DNA from: Chaetoceros tenuissimus
Taxonomy: Eukaryota > Bacillariophyta > Thalassiosirophyceae > Chaetocerotales > Chaetocerotaceae
Reading direction: 5' to 3'
DNA length: 64,000 nt
NCBI GenBank assembly: GCA_021927905.1
Contig: BLLK01000074.1
Location: 620,001 to 684,000 of the forward strand
Shown here: positions 1-10,506 of the stretch, one piece after another
How the letters are laid out: the number at the start of each line of letters is the position of its first letter
Numbering within the stretch: the first letter of the stretch is position 1
Translations under genes and position numbers: made by a program
The notes under the pieces: model-generated
What the model was told of the DNA's origin: nothing
Databases searched by the model: none
Seen by the model: the letters and a program-made list of their open reading frames with translations, nothing else

Positions 1-143
1 CATTGACAGACACAATGAGGAAAGATCCAAGAACACAAACGAAGCGAGAGAGAGACAAGAGAAAACGCAACACTCACTTGAAGCAAAGCTTTCATCTCAT
101 AATCTAATAGAATTCAACTACAACGAACCTAAAAAGAGAAATC

Positions 144-2265
144 ATGGAAAATCAAAATGAAATATCAGAAGACGAATACGAATTCGTATATTCATCCGAA
201 GAAGAAGAAGACGACGAAAAAACACATGCAGATATCAAGTCCACCAGTGATGGGATTGGACTGACAAAATTGAATGCTGAAATCACAACGACAGGAATTC
301 AAATGATTGCCGCTCAAGATTTGTTTCCAATCATGCTGCAAAAACTTCAGGATGTGAGTGAAGTCCTCGGTTTGAATATATCACTCGTCTATCCCCTTTT
401 ACAAATGTACAGATGGAACAAGGAACTTTTATTGCTTTCATTCATGGAAGATCCTGAAGCTGTCACGAAAAAAGTTGGAGTGTATCATAGAAATCAAGAT
501 ACTGGGAAACGAAAGCTAAGTGAAGGCTCTTTGACGTGTCCGATTTGTTTTGATATTTTCAATTCGGAGGAAATGATTGCTATGCCTTGTTCGCATTCCT
601 TTTGTAAAGATTGCTGGAGAGGTTATTTAACGTCTAAAATTGGTGATGGGCCAAGTTGTACTGGAAGTTCATGTCCAGCTGTAGGTTGTCATGAACTCGT
701 GACGGAGGTAGAAGTGCAATCTGCCGTGCCTGATTTATTAGAAAAGTATAGATCGTATCAATTGCGGAATTTTGTGGACATGGATAGATGCTCGCGATGG
801 TGTGTTGGTACGGACTGTGAGCAGATTGCTGTCGTACAGAATCATGCGGATATAGATGAAAAACTCGTAGCGATTTGCGAACCGTGTGATATTTCCTTTT
901 GTATGAAATGTGGTGAGGAGCCACATGCGCCAATCAATTGTTGTGCTTTGCAAGATTGGAATGCTTTGTGTAAATCAGAGTCGGCAAATGTTCAATGGAT
1001 TATTTCGAAAACCAAGCCTTGTCCCAAATGTGGTTCTAGAATTGAAAAGAATCAGGGATGCAATCACATGAGATGTTTGAAATGTCAACATGGATTTTGC
1101 TGGGTCTGTAAGTATTCTTTTTCGGAAATTATAATGATGACTTTTGTAGTGTAAATTACTTGCTAAAAACTTGTTTCGTTATTACACCTCTAGGCGGCGA
1201 GGAAGTCGAGCATAGTGCCATTTTCCAACATTCTTGCAATAAGTTCCGAGACGATGGGGAGTCAAAGTCACAGAGCAAGAGAGATGCTGATAGATATGTT
1301 CATTGCTACGTTCGTTTTGAAGCGCATGGTAACGCACAGAACTTTGCGAAAGATAATGTGAAGAGAGATGAGAAGAGATTGAAAGATCTTGAGAAAGGGA
1401 TATGGAAGAAAAGGGCAAATGATGAGAAGGATCGTTTAGAAACTATACTTTCTGCAAATAAGGAGTTGATTGAGTGTCGTAGAATGCTCAAATTCACCTA
1501 TCCGTTTCGCTACTTTCTAAAGGTAAAGGCTAAAGATTCAGATGGCCATACAGTAGAAGATCCAAACTCTGTGCCGCGTGAGAAACTGGAAGAAATTCGT
1601 AAAAGTACAAAGATGCAACCATCGGGTATGTACGGTAGTCATAGGAAAGACTGGCATAAAACATCTCACTTTGGCGCTCGGAAGCTTGTAATTGATACAA
1701 TGTAAGTAGAAGCGTTATGTTCATTGTTGTAGAAACGACAGCTAAATATCCTCATCCAAATAGATCCGAGCTACTGTTGAATCAGAGACCTGACGCAACC
1801 CCTCAGTTGATTGGCAGATTAGCATATGCAGTATTTGAACTCGAGGCAGATCTCTATAAAACAGCGTCGTCTTTGGAAGAGTACGAGAATTATGACACAT
1901 TCAAAACTCGTCTTCAAGAATCAGGCAAACGATTACTCCATAATCTTGAAGAGAGAAATCAAGATAATCTCTGTTCCGAATTAGACAAAGAATGGATTCA
2001 AATAAGCTCGGTCCCTCTAAAAGTAGAAAGCAAGAATTCACAACAGATGCAAATCGAACGTTTTGAATATCACCAAGAGATGTTGGAGCGAATTACGGAG
2101 GAACTGAATAGCCTAGTAGAGAAACCAATCTATACGATTGACATTGAAAATATCAAGAGTCGAATGCAGGCATTGGAAGTGTTTATGAATAATATCTTGG
2201 AGTATGTCGAAGAGGAATGCTTCTGGGAAGGAGGAAGATACACTTTCTTTGTTCAAGATAATTAG
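144..2265 (+). CDS. RBR-type (Ariadne-like) E3 ubiquitin ligase, three exons
   Basis: RBR ligases take ubiquitin from an E2 onto a catalytic cysteine in RING2 and pass it to a substrate. Exon 1 (144-1107) has an acidic N-terminus, RING1 from CPIC at residue 132, an in-between-RING domain at about 205-270, and RING2 from CPKC at 293 with the catalytic-type cysteine in NQGCNHM (about 306). Intron 1 is 1108-1193 (GTAAGT...TAG) and restores the CWVC motif in frame. Exon 2 starts at 1194 and encodes the Ariadne helical region with the RRMLKFTYPF signature. The second intron is ambiguous: 1702-1763 (GTAAGT donor) and 1626-1732 (GTATGT donor) both keep frame. Exon 3 ends at 2265. The family call is firm; the last junction is not. 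Confidence 0.87.
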
Positions 2266-2448
2266 ATGAAATGATGTACTAACAACGAATAGAAATTCAT
2301 TTGTATGTACAATAGATCAAATCGTCAGAATCATTTGTTTACCTTAAATTTCTTCTAACTTAAAATACACGAAGGGATATCGACATAGGAACCATGCAGC
2401 GACAGAAGTTTTAGTCGATTTGTTTTAAACCATTTTTGAACCAGTCCT

Positions 2449-3094
2449 CTATACTCCTTGAACATCATTCTCAATAGCATTTCTCTTCTTCTCTTTCACA
2501 ATATTCTGAAGCAAGGATTCAATCTCATTCGCCAAAGTCGAAATACTTTCCAATGTATCTTTATCCGTTGAATCAATCTGGACTTTATGAACATCACTCA
2601 AAGATCTATGAAGGTAATCACGTGGATTGAGATCAAGTGCATTATTAGTCAAATGGCATGTCCTTACATGAGCACTTCTTGAAAGATCAAGAGCAATGTT
2701 TTGGACTAAAGTCTTTTTGCTCTTTTCTTGATTTTTCTCATTTCTTTTATCATAGACAACTTTCATAATAGTCAAAGTAATGATTAAAATCATTTCCAAG
2801 AGGCATGGCACTATGGTATAAAACAATATAAGAGTTTAGAAATGAATCACCTCAATATGTGTCATTTGGCAACTTACCATATACTGCCCAATATCCAAAG
2901 TAGATGGCATATGTATTGACAAGAGCTGTACCAAAGATATAGATTGCTTGATAGAAGAATGAAATATCTGTCGTACATTGAGTTTTGTAGGTTAGGATGA
3001 CTTGAGGTACCAGGGATAAGGAAATAGCAGATCCACCAATCACACCAATTAGATTTAAAAGATCATCTTGATTCCTCTTCCAAGAAGTCATCAT
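2449..3094 (-). CDS. Single PQ-loop (SemiSWEET-like) membrane protein, two exons
   Basis: Exon 1 is 3094-2878 and exon 2 is 2810-2449; the intron (2877-2811, GTAAGT...ATAG) preserves frame, giving about 192 residues. Three membrane helices are visible: LLNLIGVIGG..., ISFFYQAIYI... and a third that spans the splice junction. The PQ motif lies in SLVPQVILTY at the end of helix 1. This is the triple-helix bundle of SemiSWEET/MtN3 sugar transporters and PQ-loop proteins. The remaining 100 residues form a charged, soluble tail with no domain I recognise. Such half-size proteins would have to dimerise to make a transport path. Sugar transport is an inference; lysosomal PQ-loop relatives carry amino acids. 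It converges on the RBR ligase gene. Confidence 0.72.
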
Positions 3095-3475
3095 GTTTAG
3101 CTTTTTCTACAATAAATAGGAAAAGCAAAAAAATGTATTGAAATAGATAACCCCTTATTTGGGCTTGTCGTCAAAAGGAGTAAAATGCACTTGGTGAGAG
3201 TAGCACCACTATCGGCGGCGGTGACACTTATATCTTTCAATGTGTCAGCACTTCAAGTCGTTGTCTTTGATGTCTTTTCATTGTTTCATGAGTAGGGACA
3301 CCCTAATCATTAATTTTCAATAACAGGTATCTAACCCAATCTTTAATCCCTATATACTTGGTGTTTACTCACTCGCCAGTGCAAAAACACAAACGCAAAA
3401 CGAAAAGCCAACCACAACAGCCAACAACGCTATCTTTCTATCTCTAGTTGTACTACTAGTCAATAGCAAATCAAG
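3095..3475. promoter_or_regulatory. Shared upstream region of the PQ-loop and ATP synthase b genes
   Basis: The two flanking genes point away from each other, so these 381 bases must hold both promoters and 5' leaders. A pyrimidine-rich, CAA-rich leader precedes the subunit b start codon at 3476. I see no ORF, RNA gene or repeat here. Confidence 0.5.
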
Positions 3476-4577
3476 ATGTTGAGAGCTGCTACTACTGTTG
3501 CAAGACGAACTGCACTTTCCTCTAGAGGGTGAGTATCGAGTGTGCTGGATCCGGAGTTGACTGGCTTTGAAACGAGTCGAATTCTGAAATGTTTCAATTG
3601 AATAAGAAATGGCCTTGAGCCTCCAATGGAACTAAAGATGTTGCCATCTAGATACCTTCACCTGCTAGTATTGCATCTCTAAATCAAATAATTTTTTCAA
3701 ATTTCATTAACTTACAAATCATTCTATTTCCATTTCAAATAGAGTTGCTGCTCCTAGAGCAATGGCATTCCATGCATCTGCTCCAAGAGATGAAGAAGCA
3801 AAGGAAACCGCACCGGCACCATCCAAGGGAGGACTCTTCGGAACCGGTCTCTCGGAATACTTTGCCATCCCAATCGGTATGACTGCAGCAGTACCACTCC
3901 TTAAACTCGACCTGTACGTAGTAAACGAGGAGACCCAGCTCGCAGCTGTATTCGTAGCATTCTGCGTCGCTCTCTGGTCTCAAGGCGGAGAGGCAATCTA
4001 CAACTCCCTCGATGAAAAGGCAAAGGCACTCCTCAAGGAACACAATGAGGCAGAATACAAGGTCATCTCCGCATTAGAGCAAAAACTTGATTTCCTCAAG
4101 GCGAACCAAAACATGGTGAATGACTTTGAAGCAATCAACTCGATTAGAGAAGACTCTTATGCAAAGTTGAATGCTGCGGGAGTCATCAAGCCAAAGCATG
4201 ACTTCAAGGTACAAGTTGAGAGAATTCTCAACATGATTGCACAAGAGGAGGCTAATGTTACCGAAAAGACCAAGATTGCAATCATGCAGGAGGCGACTGC
4301 TACCGTTACTGAGGCGTTTGCTACCGATAAGAAATTGAAAAAGGCAGCGCTTGATGCTGCTATTGCACAAATTAAGGGAGGTGCTGCTGGAACTGATCCT
4401 GTTGCTGCGGAATTCTCTAGATTCCTCAAGGCAAAGGCTGAAGCTGCAAGCAAGGTTGATGCTGGTGCAGAAGAGGCGGAACAGCGTGCTGCTCTTTTGG
4501 CGAAAATGTCTGCTGTTGCAAAGTCTGAAAACATGATGTTTGACATTGATGCTTCTGGAAAGTTCATCATGAAGTAA
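3476..4577 (+). CDS. Mitochondrial F1Fo ATP synthase subunit b, two exons
   Basis: Exon 1 (3476-3528) encodes a mitochondrial presequence rich in Arg and Ala (MLRAATTVARRTALSSRG). The intron is 3529-3742 (GTGAGT...AAATAG) and exon 2 runs 3743-4577, giving about 295 residues in frame. After the presequence come a membrane segment (residues roughly 55-95) and a long charged helix, as in the peripheral-stalk subunit b that holds the F1 head against rotation. The start is fixed by the presequence: the longest uninterrupted reading frame begins only within exon 2. Coding sequence here uses more GC-rich codons than the neighbours, fitting high expression. The family call rests on layout and the GLSEYFAIPIGM region. 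Confidence 0.8.
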
Positions 4578-4917
4578 GTTATAAGAGAGAAAGGAAATAG
4601 ACTCGACTCTGGAAATATAAAGGATGGATAGGAGTTTCTAGTTTAGATTTTAATACTAGTAGATTCAACTTTGGAATCTTTAGAGTAGCCTTTTGAAGAG
4701 AAGTAAGGAATCGAAAATTTGAGAACAAAGGGAATTATTAGAGAAAACAGAGACAGATTTGTGAAATCTTACAGTGTCGTGCTTCAATATATTACTCCAG
4801 CACTTTTGACTTCAATAATAAAAACATAAAAACAAAAGAAGTGATGTATTCCTCAATTCTTCTTATTTTCATGACAGTTCTCTCACGGGATCATTGAAAG
4901 AACTACACAACTTTGAA
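4578..4917. other. Intergenic region between convergent genes
   Basis: 3' flank of the ATP synthase b gene meeting the 3' end of the AhpD-like gene. It is AT-rich with A-runs near 4819-4836. I see no further gene or structured element. Confidence 0.5.
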
Positions 4918-5581
4918 TCAACTGGCAATGAAGCATACAATTCCCATAGGCGCAACGAAAAGAGTTACTGGAAACCAAAGGAATACACCGAGTGCTGCAG
5001 ACACTTTTGGACTCACTTCAAGTACTTTCAGAAGAACAAGTTCAATATTCCATATGACCAAAAACAATGGTCCATACCATACAAGTAGAATTATATCCAA
5101 TAGATTCACTCTCGCGCATGATTGATTGAATTTCCAGTCGTTTTTCCCATTGTAATGCCCAGTACAAACGATGAACGGAATGCCATTGCAGTTGAGTTTA
5201 TTTCTTCACCAAGAGTCTTGAGTGCATCATCTACTTCCTCTCCTTTTCCGGCATTCAGCCAGTGCAAAGGTTTTACTGAAGGCCACGTAAGGATTAGATG
5301 GATCTTGAAAAGCATCCATTGAGAGACCAGCCATACGTGCAAGTTGCCCGTGCAATCCCTCACAATATGGACAGGACGACACCGAATTATTCATTGTGAG
5401 CAATACAGTTTCAATATCTTTTGGTTGGATAGCGCGACGTGGAATAACATATACACTTAAATATCCAGGCAACATTACAAGGTAACGTGTATGGTTTTGA
5501 ACATAAGTTTCCCATGTATAGACAACTTTATCTGGCTTGCAAACCAAAGGAGTCTCTTCGTCTGTGATTGAAGTCGCTCAT
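4918..5581 (-). pseudogene. AhpD/carboxymuconolactone decarboxylase-like gene with frame breaks
   Basis: The middle part contains the AhpD-type CPYCEGLHG motif (a CxxC pair followed by His) that acts in peroxide reduction in that family. It is followed by a helix-rich part and a C-terminal region with two hydrophobic segments. The reading frame changes near 5265-5275 and returns to the first frame near 5105, so two compensating shifts lie about 165 bp apart. The only nearby ATG (5581-5579) is in a third relation to the CxxC frame, and no in-frame ATG precedes the motif. No intron of normal size explains this. Either the gene is decaying or the assembly has small indels. The last part is intact to the stop at 4918. 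Confidence 0.55.
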
Positions 5582-6252
5582 GTGCGTTTGTTTCTTTGTC
5601 TTTTATGTTGTATGATATTGATATGAAGAATGAGATATGAGATATGAGATATGACACTATGATCCTTTCATACCAACTGAGAAGAAAGAAGATTGATTTT
5701 TCATTTACAAATTATAATTGCAGAGTTAAAGATATAGTTGTTACTTATCAAAATAGTATTCATGTTGTTAGTGTGAAAAAAGATATTCAATAGTGTTCGG
5801 GTTCTCAAATTCTACTACTACCAATCTAAAAGTGAGATTTCTCAGTTGAGCAGGTGTTTTCCTTGAATCTGTTGCAATTTTCCCTTTGAATATAGAGAGC
5901 AGGATGGAGCAGAACTTTAATTGTTTTGTAAAACAAATACAGTTTATTGATAAAAAGAATTGATGAAAAAAAGAACAATTTGAGCTTCTCATTCCTATTT
6001 TATAACCATGACGTCATTCAAAGGTTCATGTTCTCATGACGTGTACTCCCGTTTCCCAATAGTAATTGTATCGGAGTAATGTACTTACTGTCTGATCATG
6101 ACTAGGTAGCTTACAATTTCCTGCATGCAGCTTTCACATTTTCATCGAGGAGGAGTGGGAAGTGGGAAGTGGCGAGAGATGCACCGAGGAAGTCTGTGCA
6201 TGCATACACCTTTTCCTGTTTGTTACTCTTTGCAGTTATAAGATATCACAGC
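5582..6252. promoter_or_regulatory. Upstream region of receptor copy 1, start of duplicated block
   Basis: A short tandem run of GAGATAT units lies at about 5630-5655. From 5939 onward the sequence is repeated nearly exactly at 8765 onward (offset 2826). Just before the receptor ATG is a pyrimidine tract ending in TTTGCAG (about 6215-6235), which looks like a splice acceptor and hints at a 5' leader exon further upstream. An out-of-frame ATG at 6178 opens a short upstream ORF. Confidence 0.5.
6009..6042. promoter_or_regulatory. cAMP response element (CRE) pair, copy 1
   Basis: A perfect CRE palindrome TGACGTCA is at 6009-6016, with a half site TGACGT at 6037-6042, about 210-245 bp upstream of the receptor ATG. 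In diatoms TGACGT-type elements are known from CO2/cAMP-responsive promoters. Function at this gene is inferred. Confidence 0.45.
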
Positions 6253-7464
6253 ATGGACTTGACTACAATGTGGAAAATAGGCACTAGCCTACAGATCTTA
6301 ATGGCATCTGGATCATTCGTGGCCTCACTTGGACTAGCAATCATGATTGTACGAACAAATGGGACGCGTAAGAAGAACAAAACACGTGAAGAAAATCAAC
6401 CCGATGATCAACAAGGACAAAGTAGTAGTAGTAGTGTGCTTCCATGGAAAATAGTGAGAAAGCATCGTCGACCAGAAGAGAAAGAAGGAAATCTTTTATC
6501 TCGCATTATGTTTTGCATAGCTATTTCAGATGTGCTCCAGAGTCTAGGAATTCTTTTAGGTCCTTTCCTTGTCGAAAAAGAAAAGGCAGAAATTGCTTTG
6601 TGGGCAGTTGGAAATCGTGCTTCTTGTGTTTTTGATGGTATCATCTTTCTCGCTGGGGCATGTTGGGTACCTCTCTTCACAGCTTCCCTTGCCCTTTATT
6701 ACTATTGCAAAATGTCCAAGAGAATGAGTAATGAGCAATTTGTTATTCGAGTTGGAGAATGGCTCATCATTTTCAACCTTTTCTTCGTGTTGACTATCTT
6801 ATTTGTTGTGGTTTCAACAGGAGCATTGCAAACTATAGAGACGGGGGTTCTTTGTATGATCAAACCATCGCATATGATTGATAGTGATAATATATACAAA
6901 GGTACAATGGCCGTTTTGAAAGCATTATCATTCATTGCAATTCCGGTTGCTTCCATGGGAGTCATTCTTATTTCTCTTTCGCTTTTACTGCGTGAAATAT
7001 ATGTCAAGGAACAAATCTTTTCTTCATCTAAAGAAGAAGAACAGCAACAAGAGCAAGAGCAACATTTTGAAGATGATGCATCCCGGATACGTCAATCACT
7101 TGCAAAATCATACAAGCAAGAAATGACAAGTCAAGTGATTCTTTATAGCGCTGCATTCATACTATGCTATCTTCCTTGGATAGCTTCAAATTTCATGTAT
7201 GTCTTGAAGAAAACTCCTCCAAATATGCTTCTATTCCTTCTCCAAGCAATTTTTCCAAGTGGAGGCATGTTCAATATCTTAATTTTTACTAGACCTGCGA
7301 CCAAGGTAGTTAGGACCAAGAGTAATTTTCAAATATCAAGGTTCAAAGCCTTTTGGATTGTGTTTTGTAACGGAGGTGTAGTGCCAGATCAAGACTTTAG
7401 AAGTGATCACGACAATGTCGAAAGAAATGATGAAGGCTTTGAAAATGAGCTTGAATCTGAATAG
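6253..7464 (+). CDS. Seven-transmembrane receptor (GPCR-like), copy 1
   Basis: The first in-frame ATG is at 6253, giving 403 residues. Seven hydrophobic helices are clear, beginning WKIGTSLQILMASG, with loops containing Ser/Arg-rich stretches and a helix 7 ending in FPSGGMFNILIFTRPA, a form I associate with family-2/cAMP-receptor-like GPCRs of diatoms. A long basic first loop and a Glu/Gln-rich third loop are present. The C-tail differs from copy 2: a 14-nt loss near 7446 shifts the frame and ends the protein at ELESE. The older tail is still readable downstream in another frame to about 7548. Ligand unknown. Confidence 0.72.
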   Translation: MDLTTMWKIGTSLQILMASGSFVASLGLAIMIVRTNGTRKKNKTREENQPDDQQGQSSSSSVLPWKIVRKHRRPEEKEGNLLSRIMFCIAISDVLQSLGILLGPFLVEKEKAEIALWAVGNRASCVFDGIIFLAGACWVPLFTASLALYYYCKMSKRMSNEQFVIRVGEWLIIFNLFFVLTILFVVVSTGALQTIETGVLCMIKPSHMIDSDNIYKGTMAVLKALSFIAIPVASMGVILISLSLLLREIYVKEQIFSSSKEEEQQQEQEQHFEDDASRIRQSLAKSYKQEMTSQVILYSAAFILCYLPWIASNFMYVLKKTPPNMLLFLLQAIFPSGGMFNILIFTRPATKVVRTKSNFQISRFKAFWIVFCNGGVVPDQDFRSDHDNVERNDEGFENELESE

Positions 7465-7650
7465 TCGTGCTTTTTATGACAATGAATACATGGATGAAGA
7501 CATTGATCGTAGTCTTGATGTTGAGGAAGTGAAAGTATCTGGATTCTGAAGTCAATATATTCAACGGCTTGAAAAGAAATAAAATCCAATTTATAAGCAT
7601 TTTTTAGTATTCTCCAAAAGTTAAGATTCAACTATCCGATAGTATTGAAA

Positions 7651-8759
7651 CTAGCATGTTATTGCTTGCATTGCCAAATTCGTCCTACTTTCTATGGACT
7701 CAAGTCTATTCATCGCACTTGCAACTTTGGCTCTTTCATTGTCTAGTAATGATTGGCTATAAAAACCAGTGGCATTTCTATCCAACTTTACTAGTCCGAT
7801 GCTTGCCTTTGCTAACCGTACCTCAGAGAAAGCCAAATTCAATTGTCTTGAGTTATTAGTCAGGTCCTTTCTAAAAGTTGAAGACATATCCGACAATGGA
7901 GGTAATTGAGAAACTTTGTCCGATAGTGTCTTTGCTTTCCACACAGATGCATCTGATAGAGCATCGCGCAAAGCTGGTCGGAAAATTTCCTTTGACTTTG
8001 TAGTAATACTATTTTCAAGAGTCTTGATCTTTTCCTCAGCTTCGGTCAACTTTGTATCATTTTCAACAGCGGTACTCAAGTATTCTTCAATCTTCTTGCC
8101 TCGAGCAACAAAATTCAAATCCTCGCCTCCGAGTGTTTGGCTTCGTTCTGACGCAGCTTCCACCACACTAATCCATGCGTCTAAAGATTCAGGAGATAGC
8201 CAGTTGAAGTCATTCTTATCGGAGCCTTGTGCTCTCAAGAAAGTAGAAAGTTTCGTCAAAGATGAAGCCATGAATGTTGTCTTGTCATTGAGAGAAGAAA
8301 TGTTGATGGATGAGATTTTGTCTTGACTAGTTACGAAAGCATCTGCTTCTTTGAAAACGACCGATGACGCCTCGGATAAGTGGGAAGACAACGATTCTAA
8401 ACTCGCCAATGCTTTCTTATCAAAGAGGTCAATTGATGATAGGCTATTGATGCTTGTACTGATGATTTCTGTCAAGAAGGCTTCCAATTTCTTTACAAGT
8501 CCTTCAAGGAGCGCAGCTGCACTATGCAATTGGTCGGTTTCGTCCATTATCAAACTCGAAAGAATAGCAATTGTACCATGTACATTGAATTTACACATAG
8601 ATAGCGACTTTGAAATACTCAAGCCTGGTGCTTCCCATCCATTTGGAATCAAACCAGATTCCTGTATGGAATCTTTGACGGTTGTCAAAGCTTGCAAGAC
8701 ATCATTCAAATTTGATTGATGAGGCGATAGGGCACCCTCTACCTTTAGTAAAAGTAGTT
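7651..8759 (-). pseudogene. Truncated 3' copy of the dynactin p150Glued-like gene
   Basis: This is a second copy of the C-terminal part of the dynactin-like gene at 10507-14721. The open frame covers about 352 residues (7651-8709) but has no ATG at its start and is cut off at 8759 by the tandem-duplication junction. Relative to the full gene it lacks about 348 bp in frame: KSKEI joins directly to FRPAL, removing about 116 residues including a Ser-rich linker. It cannot encode the CAP-Gly or main coiled-coil regions, so it is most likely a relic, although the frame is still open. Confidence 0.8.
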
Positions 8760-8764
8760 TTTTT

Positions 8765-9078
8765 ACAGTTTATTGATAAAAAGAATTGATGAAAAAAAGA
8801 ACAATTTGAGCTTCTCATTCCTATTTTATAACCATGACGTCATTCAAAGGTTCATGTTCTCATGACGTGTACTCCCGTTTCCCAATAGTAATTGTATCGG
8901 AGTAATGTACTTACTGTCTGATCATGACTAGGTAGCTTACAATTTCCTGCATGCAGCTTTCACATTTTCATCGAGGAGGAGTGGGAAGTGGGAAGTGGCG
9001 AGAGATGCACCGAGGAAGTCTGTGCATGCATACACCTTTTCCTGTTTGTTACTCTTTGCAGTTATAAGATATCACAGC
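8765..9078. promoter_or_regulatory. Upstream region of receptor copy 2 with CRE sites
   Basis: This is the duplicate of 5939-6252, nearly identical. The CRE palindrome TGACGTCA recurs at 8835-8842 and the half site at 8863-8868. The junction with the previous unit lies at 8759-8765 with a short T-run filler. Confidence 0.6.
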
Positions 9079-10320
9079 ATGGACTTGACTACAATGTGGA
9101 AAATAGGCACTAGCCTACAGATCTTAATGGCATCTGGATCATTCGTGGCCTCACTTGGACTAGCAATCATGATTGTACGAACAAATGGGACGCGTAAGAA
9201 GAACAAAACACGTGAAGAAAATCAACCCGATGATCAACAAGGACAAAGTAGTAGTAGTAGTGTGCTTCCATGGAAAATAGTGAGAAAGCATCGTCGACCA
9301 GAAGAGAAAGAAGGAAATCTTTTATCTCGCATTATGTTTTGCATAGCTATTTCAGATGTGCTCCAGAGTCTAGGAATTCTTTTAGGTCCTTTCCTTGTCG
9401 AAAAAGAAAAGGCAGAAATTGCTTTGTGGGCAGTTGGAAATCGTGCTTCTTGTGTTTTTGATGGTATCATCTTTCTCGCTGGGGCATGTTGGGTACCTCT
9501 CTTCACAGCTTCCCTTGCCCTTTATTACTATTGCAAAATGTCCAAGAGAATGAGTAATGAGCAATTTGTTATTCGAGTTGGAGAATGGCTCATCATTTTC
9601 AACCTTTTCTTCGTGTTGACTATCTTATTTGTTGTGGTTTCAACAGGAGCATTGCAAACTATAGAGACGGGGGTTCTTTGTATGATCAAACCATCGCATA
9701 TGATTGATAGTGATAATATATACAAAGGTACAATGGCTGTTTTGAAAGCATTATCATTCATTGCAATTCCGGTTGCTTCCATGGGAGTCATTCTTATTTC
9801 TCTTTCGCTTTTACTGCGTGAAATATATGTCAAGGAACAAATGTTTTCTTCATCTAAAGAAGAAGAACAGAAACAAGAGCAAGAGCAACATTTTGAAGAT
9901 GATGCATCCCGGATACGTCAATCACTTGCAAAATCATACAAGCAAGAAATGACAAGTCAAGTGATCCTTTATAGCGCTGCATTCATACTATGCTATCTTC
10001 CTTGGATAGCTTCAAATTTCATGTATGTCTTGAAGAAAACTCCTCCAAACATGCTTCTATTCCTTCTCCAAGCAATTTTTCCAAGTGGAGGCATGTTCAA
10101 TATCTTAATTTTTACTCGACCTGCGACCAAGGTAGTTAGGACCAAGAGTAATTTCCAAATATCAAGGTTCAAAGCATTTTGGATTGTGTTTTGTAACGGA
10201 GGTGTAGTGCCAGATCAAGACTTTAGAAGTGATGATGACAATGTCCAAAAAAATGATGAAGGCTCTGAAAATGAACACATACAGGGGAGCTTGAATCTGA
10301 ATAATCTTGACTGTCATTAG
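9079..10320 (+). CDS. Seven-transmembrane receptor (GPCR-like), copy 2
   Basis: The ATG at 9079 corresponds to 6253 of copy 1 and gives 413 residues. The seven helices and loops are those of copy 1 with two substitutions before the tail. Here the frame is not shifted, but it stops at TAG 10318-10320 after NLNNLDCH. Beyond that TAG the same frame stays open for about 33 codons (YMDEDFDLSLDVEEV... to a stop near 10422), and the same peptide is recognisable behind copy 1. The original receptor probably had this acidic tail, so copy 2 looks shortened by one nonsense change unless the stop is read through. Confidence 0.72.
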   Translation: MDLTTMWKIGTSLQILMASGSFVASLGLAIMIVRTNGTRKKNKTREENQPDDQQGQSSSSSVLPWKIVRKHRRPEEKEGNLLSRIMFCIAISDVLQSLGILLGPFLVEKEKAEIALWAVGNRASCVFDGIIFLAGACWVPLFTASLALYYYCKMSKRMSNEQFVIRVGEWLIIFNLFFVLTILFVVVSTGALQTIETGVLCMIKPSHMIDSDNIYKGTMAVLKALSFIAIPVASMGVILISLSLLLREIYVKEQMFSSSKEEEQKQEQEQHFEDDASRIRQSLAKSYKQEMTSQVILYSAAFILCYLPWIASNFMYVLKKTPPNMLLFLLQAIFPSGGMFNILIFTRPATKVVRTKSNFQISRFKAFWIVFCNGGVVPDQDFRSDDDNVQKNDEGSENEHIQGSLNLNNLDCH

Positions 10321-10506
10321 AATCAATACATGGATGAAGACTTTGATCTTAGTCTTGATGTTGAGGAAGTGAAAGTATCTGGATTCTTAAGTCAATATAT
10401 TCAACGGCTTGAAAAGAAATAAAATTTAATTTATAAGCACTTGTTTGAGGGAGGGATTCTTCCAAAGTTAAGATTCAAGTATGGATAACACTATACAGTA
10501 TTCAAA

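Noticed and set aside
6408-6738. Antisense open stretches inside the receptor genes, identical at both copies.
   Set aside because: They are shadows of the receptor frame; the duplication alone explains their repetition.
7651-8709. A separate expressed coiled-coil gene.
   Set aside because: It is a truncated duplicate of the dynactin-like 3' end without an ATG and cut at the duplication junction.
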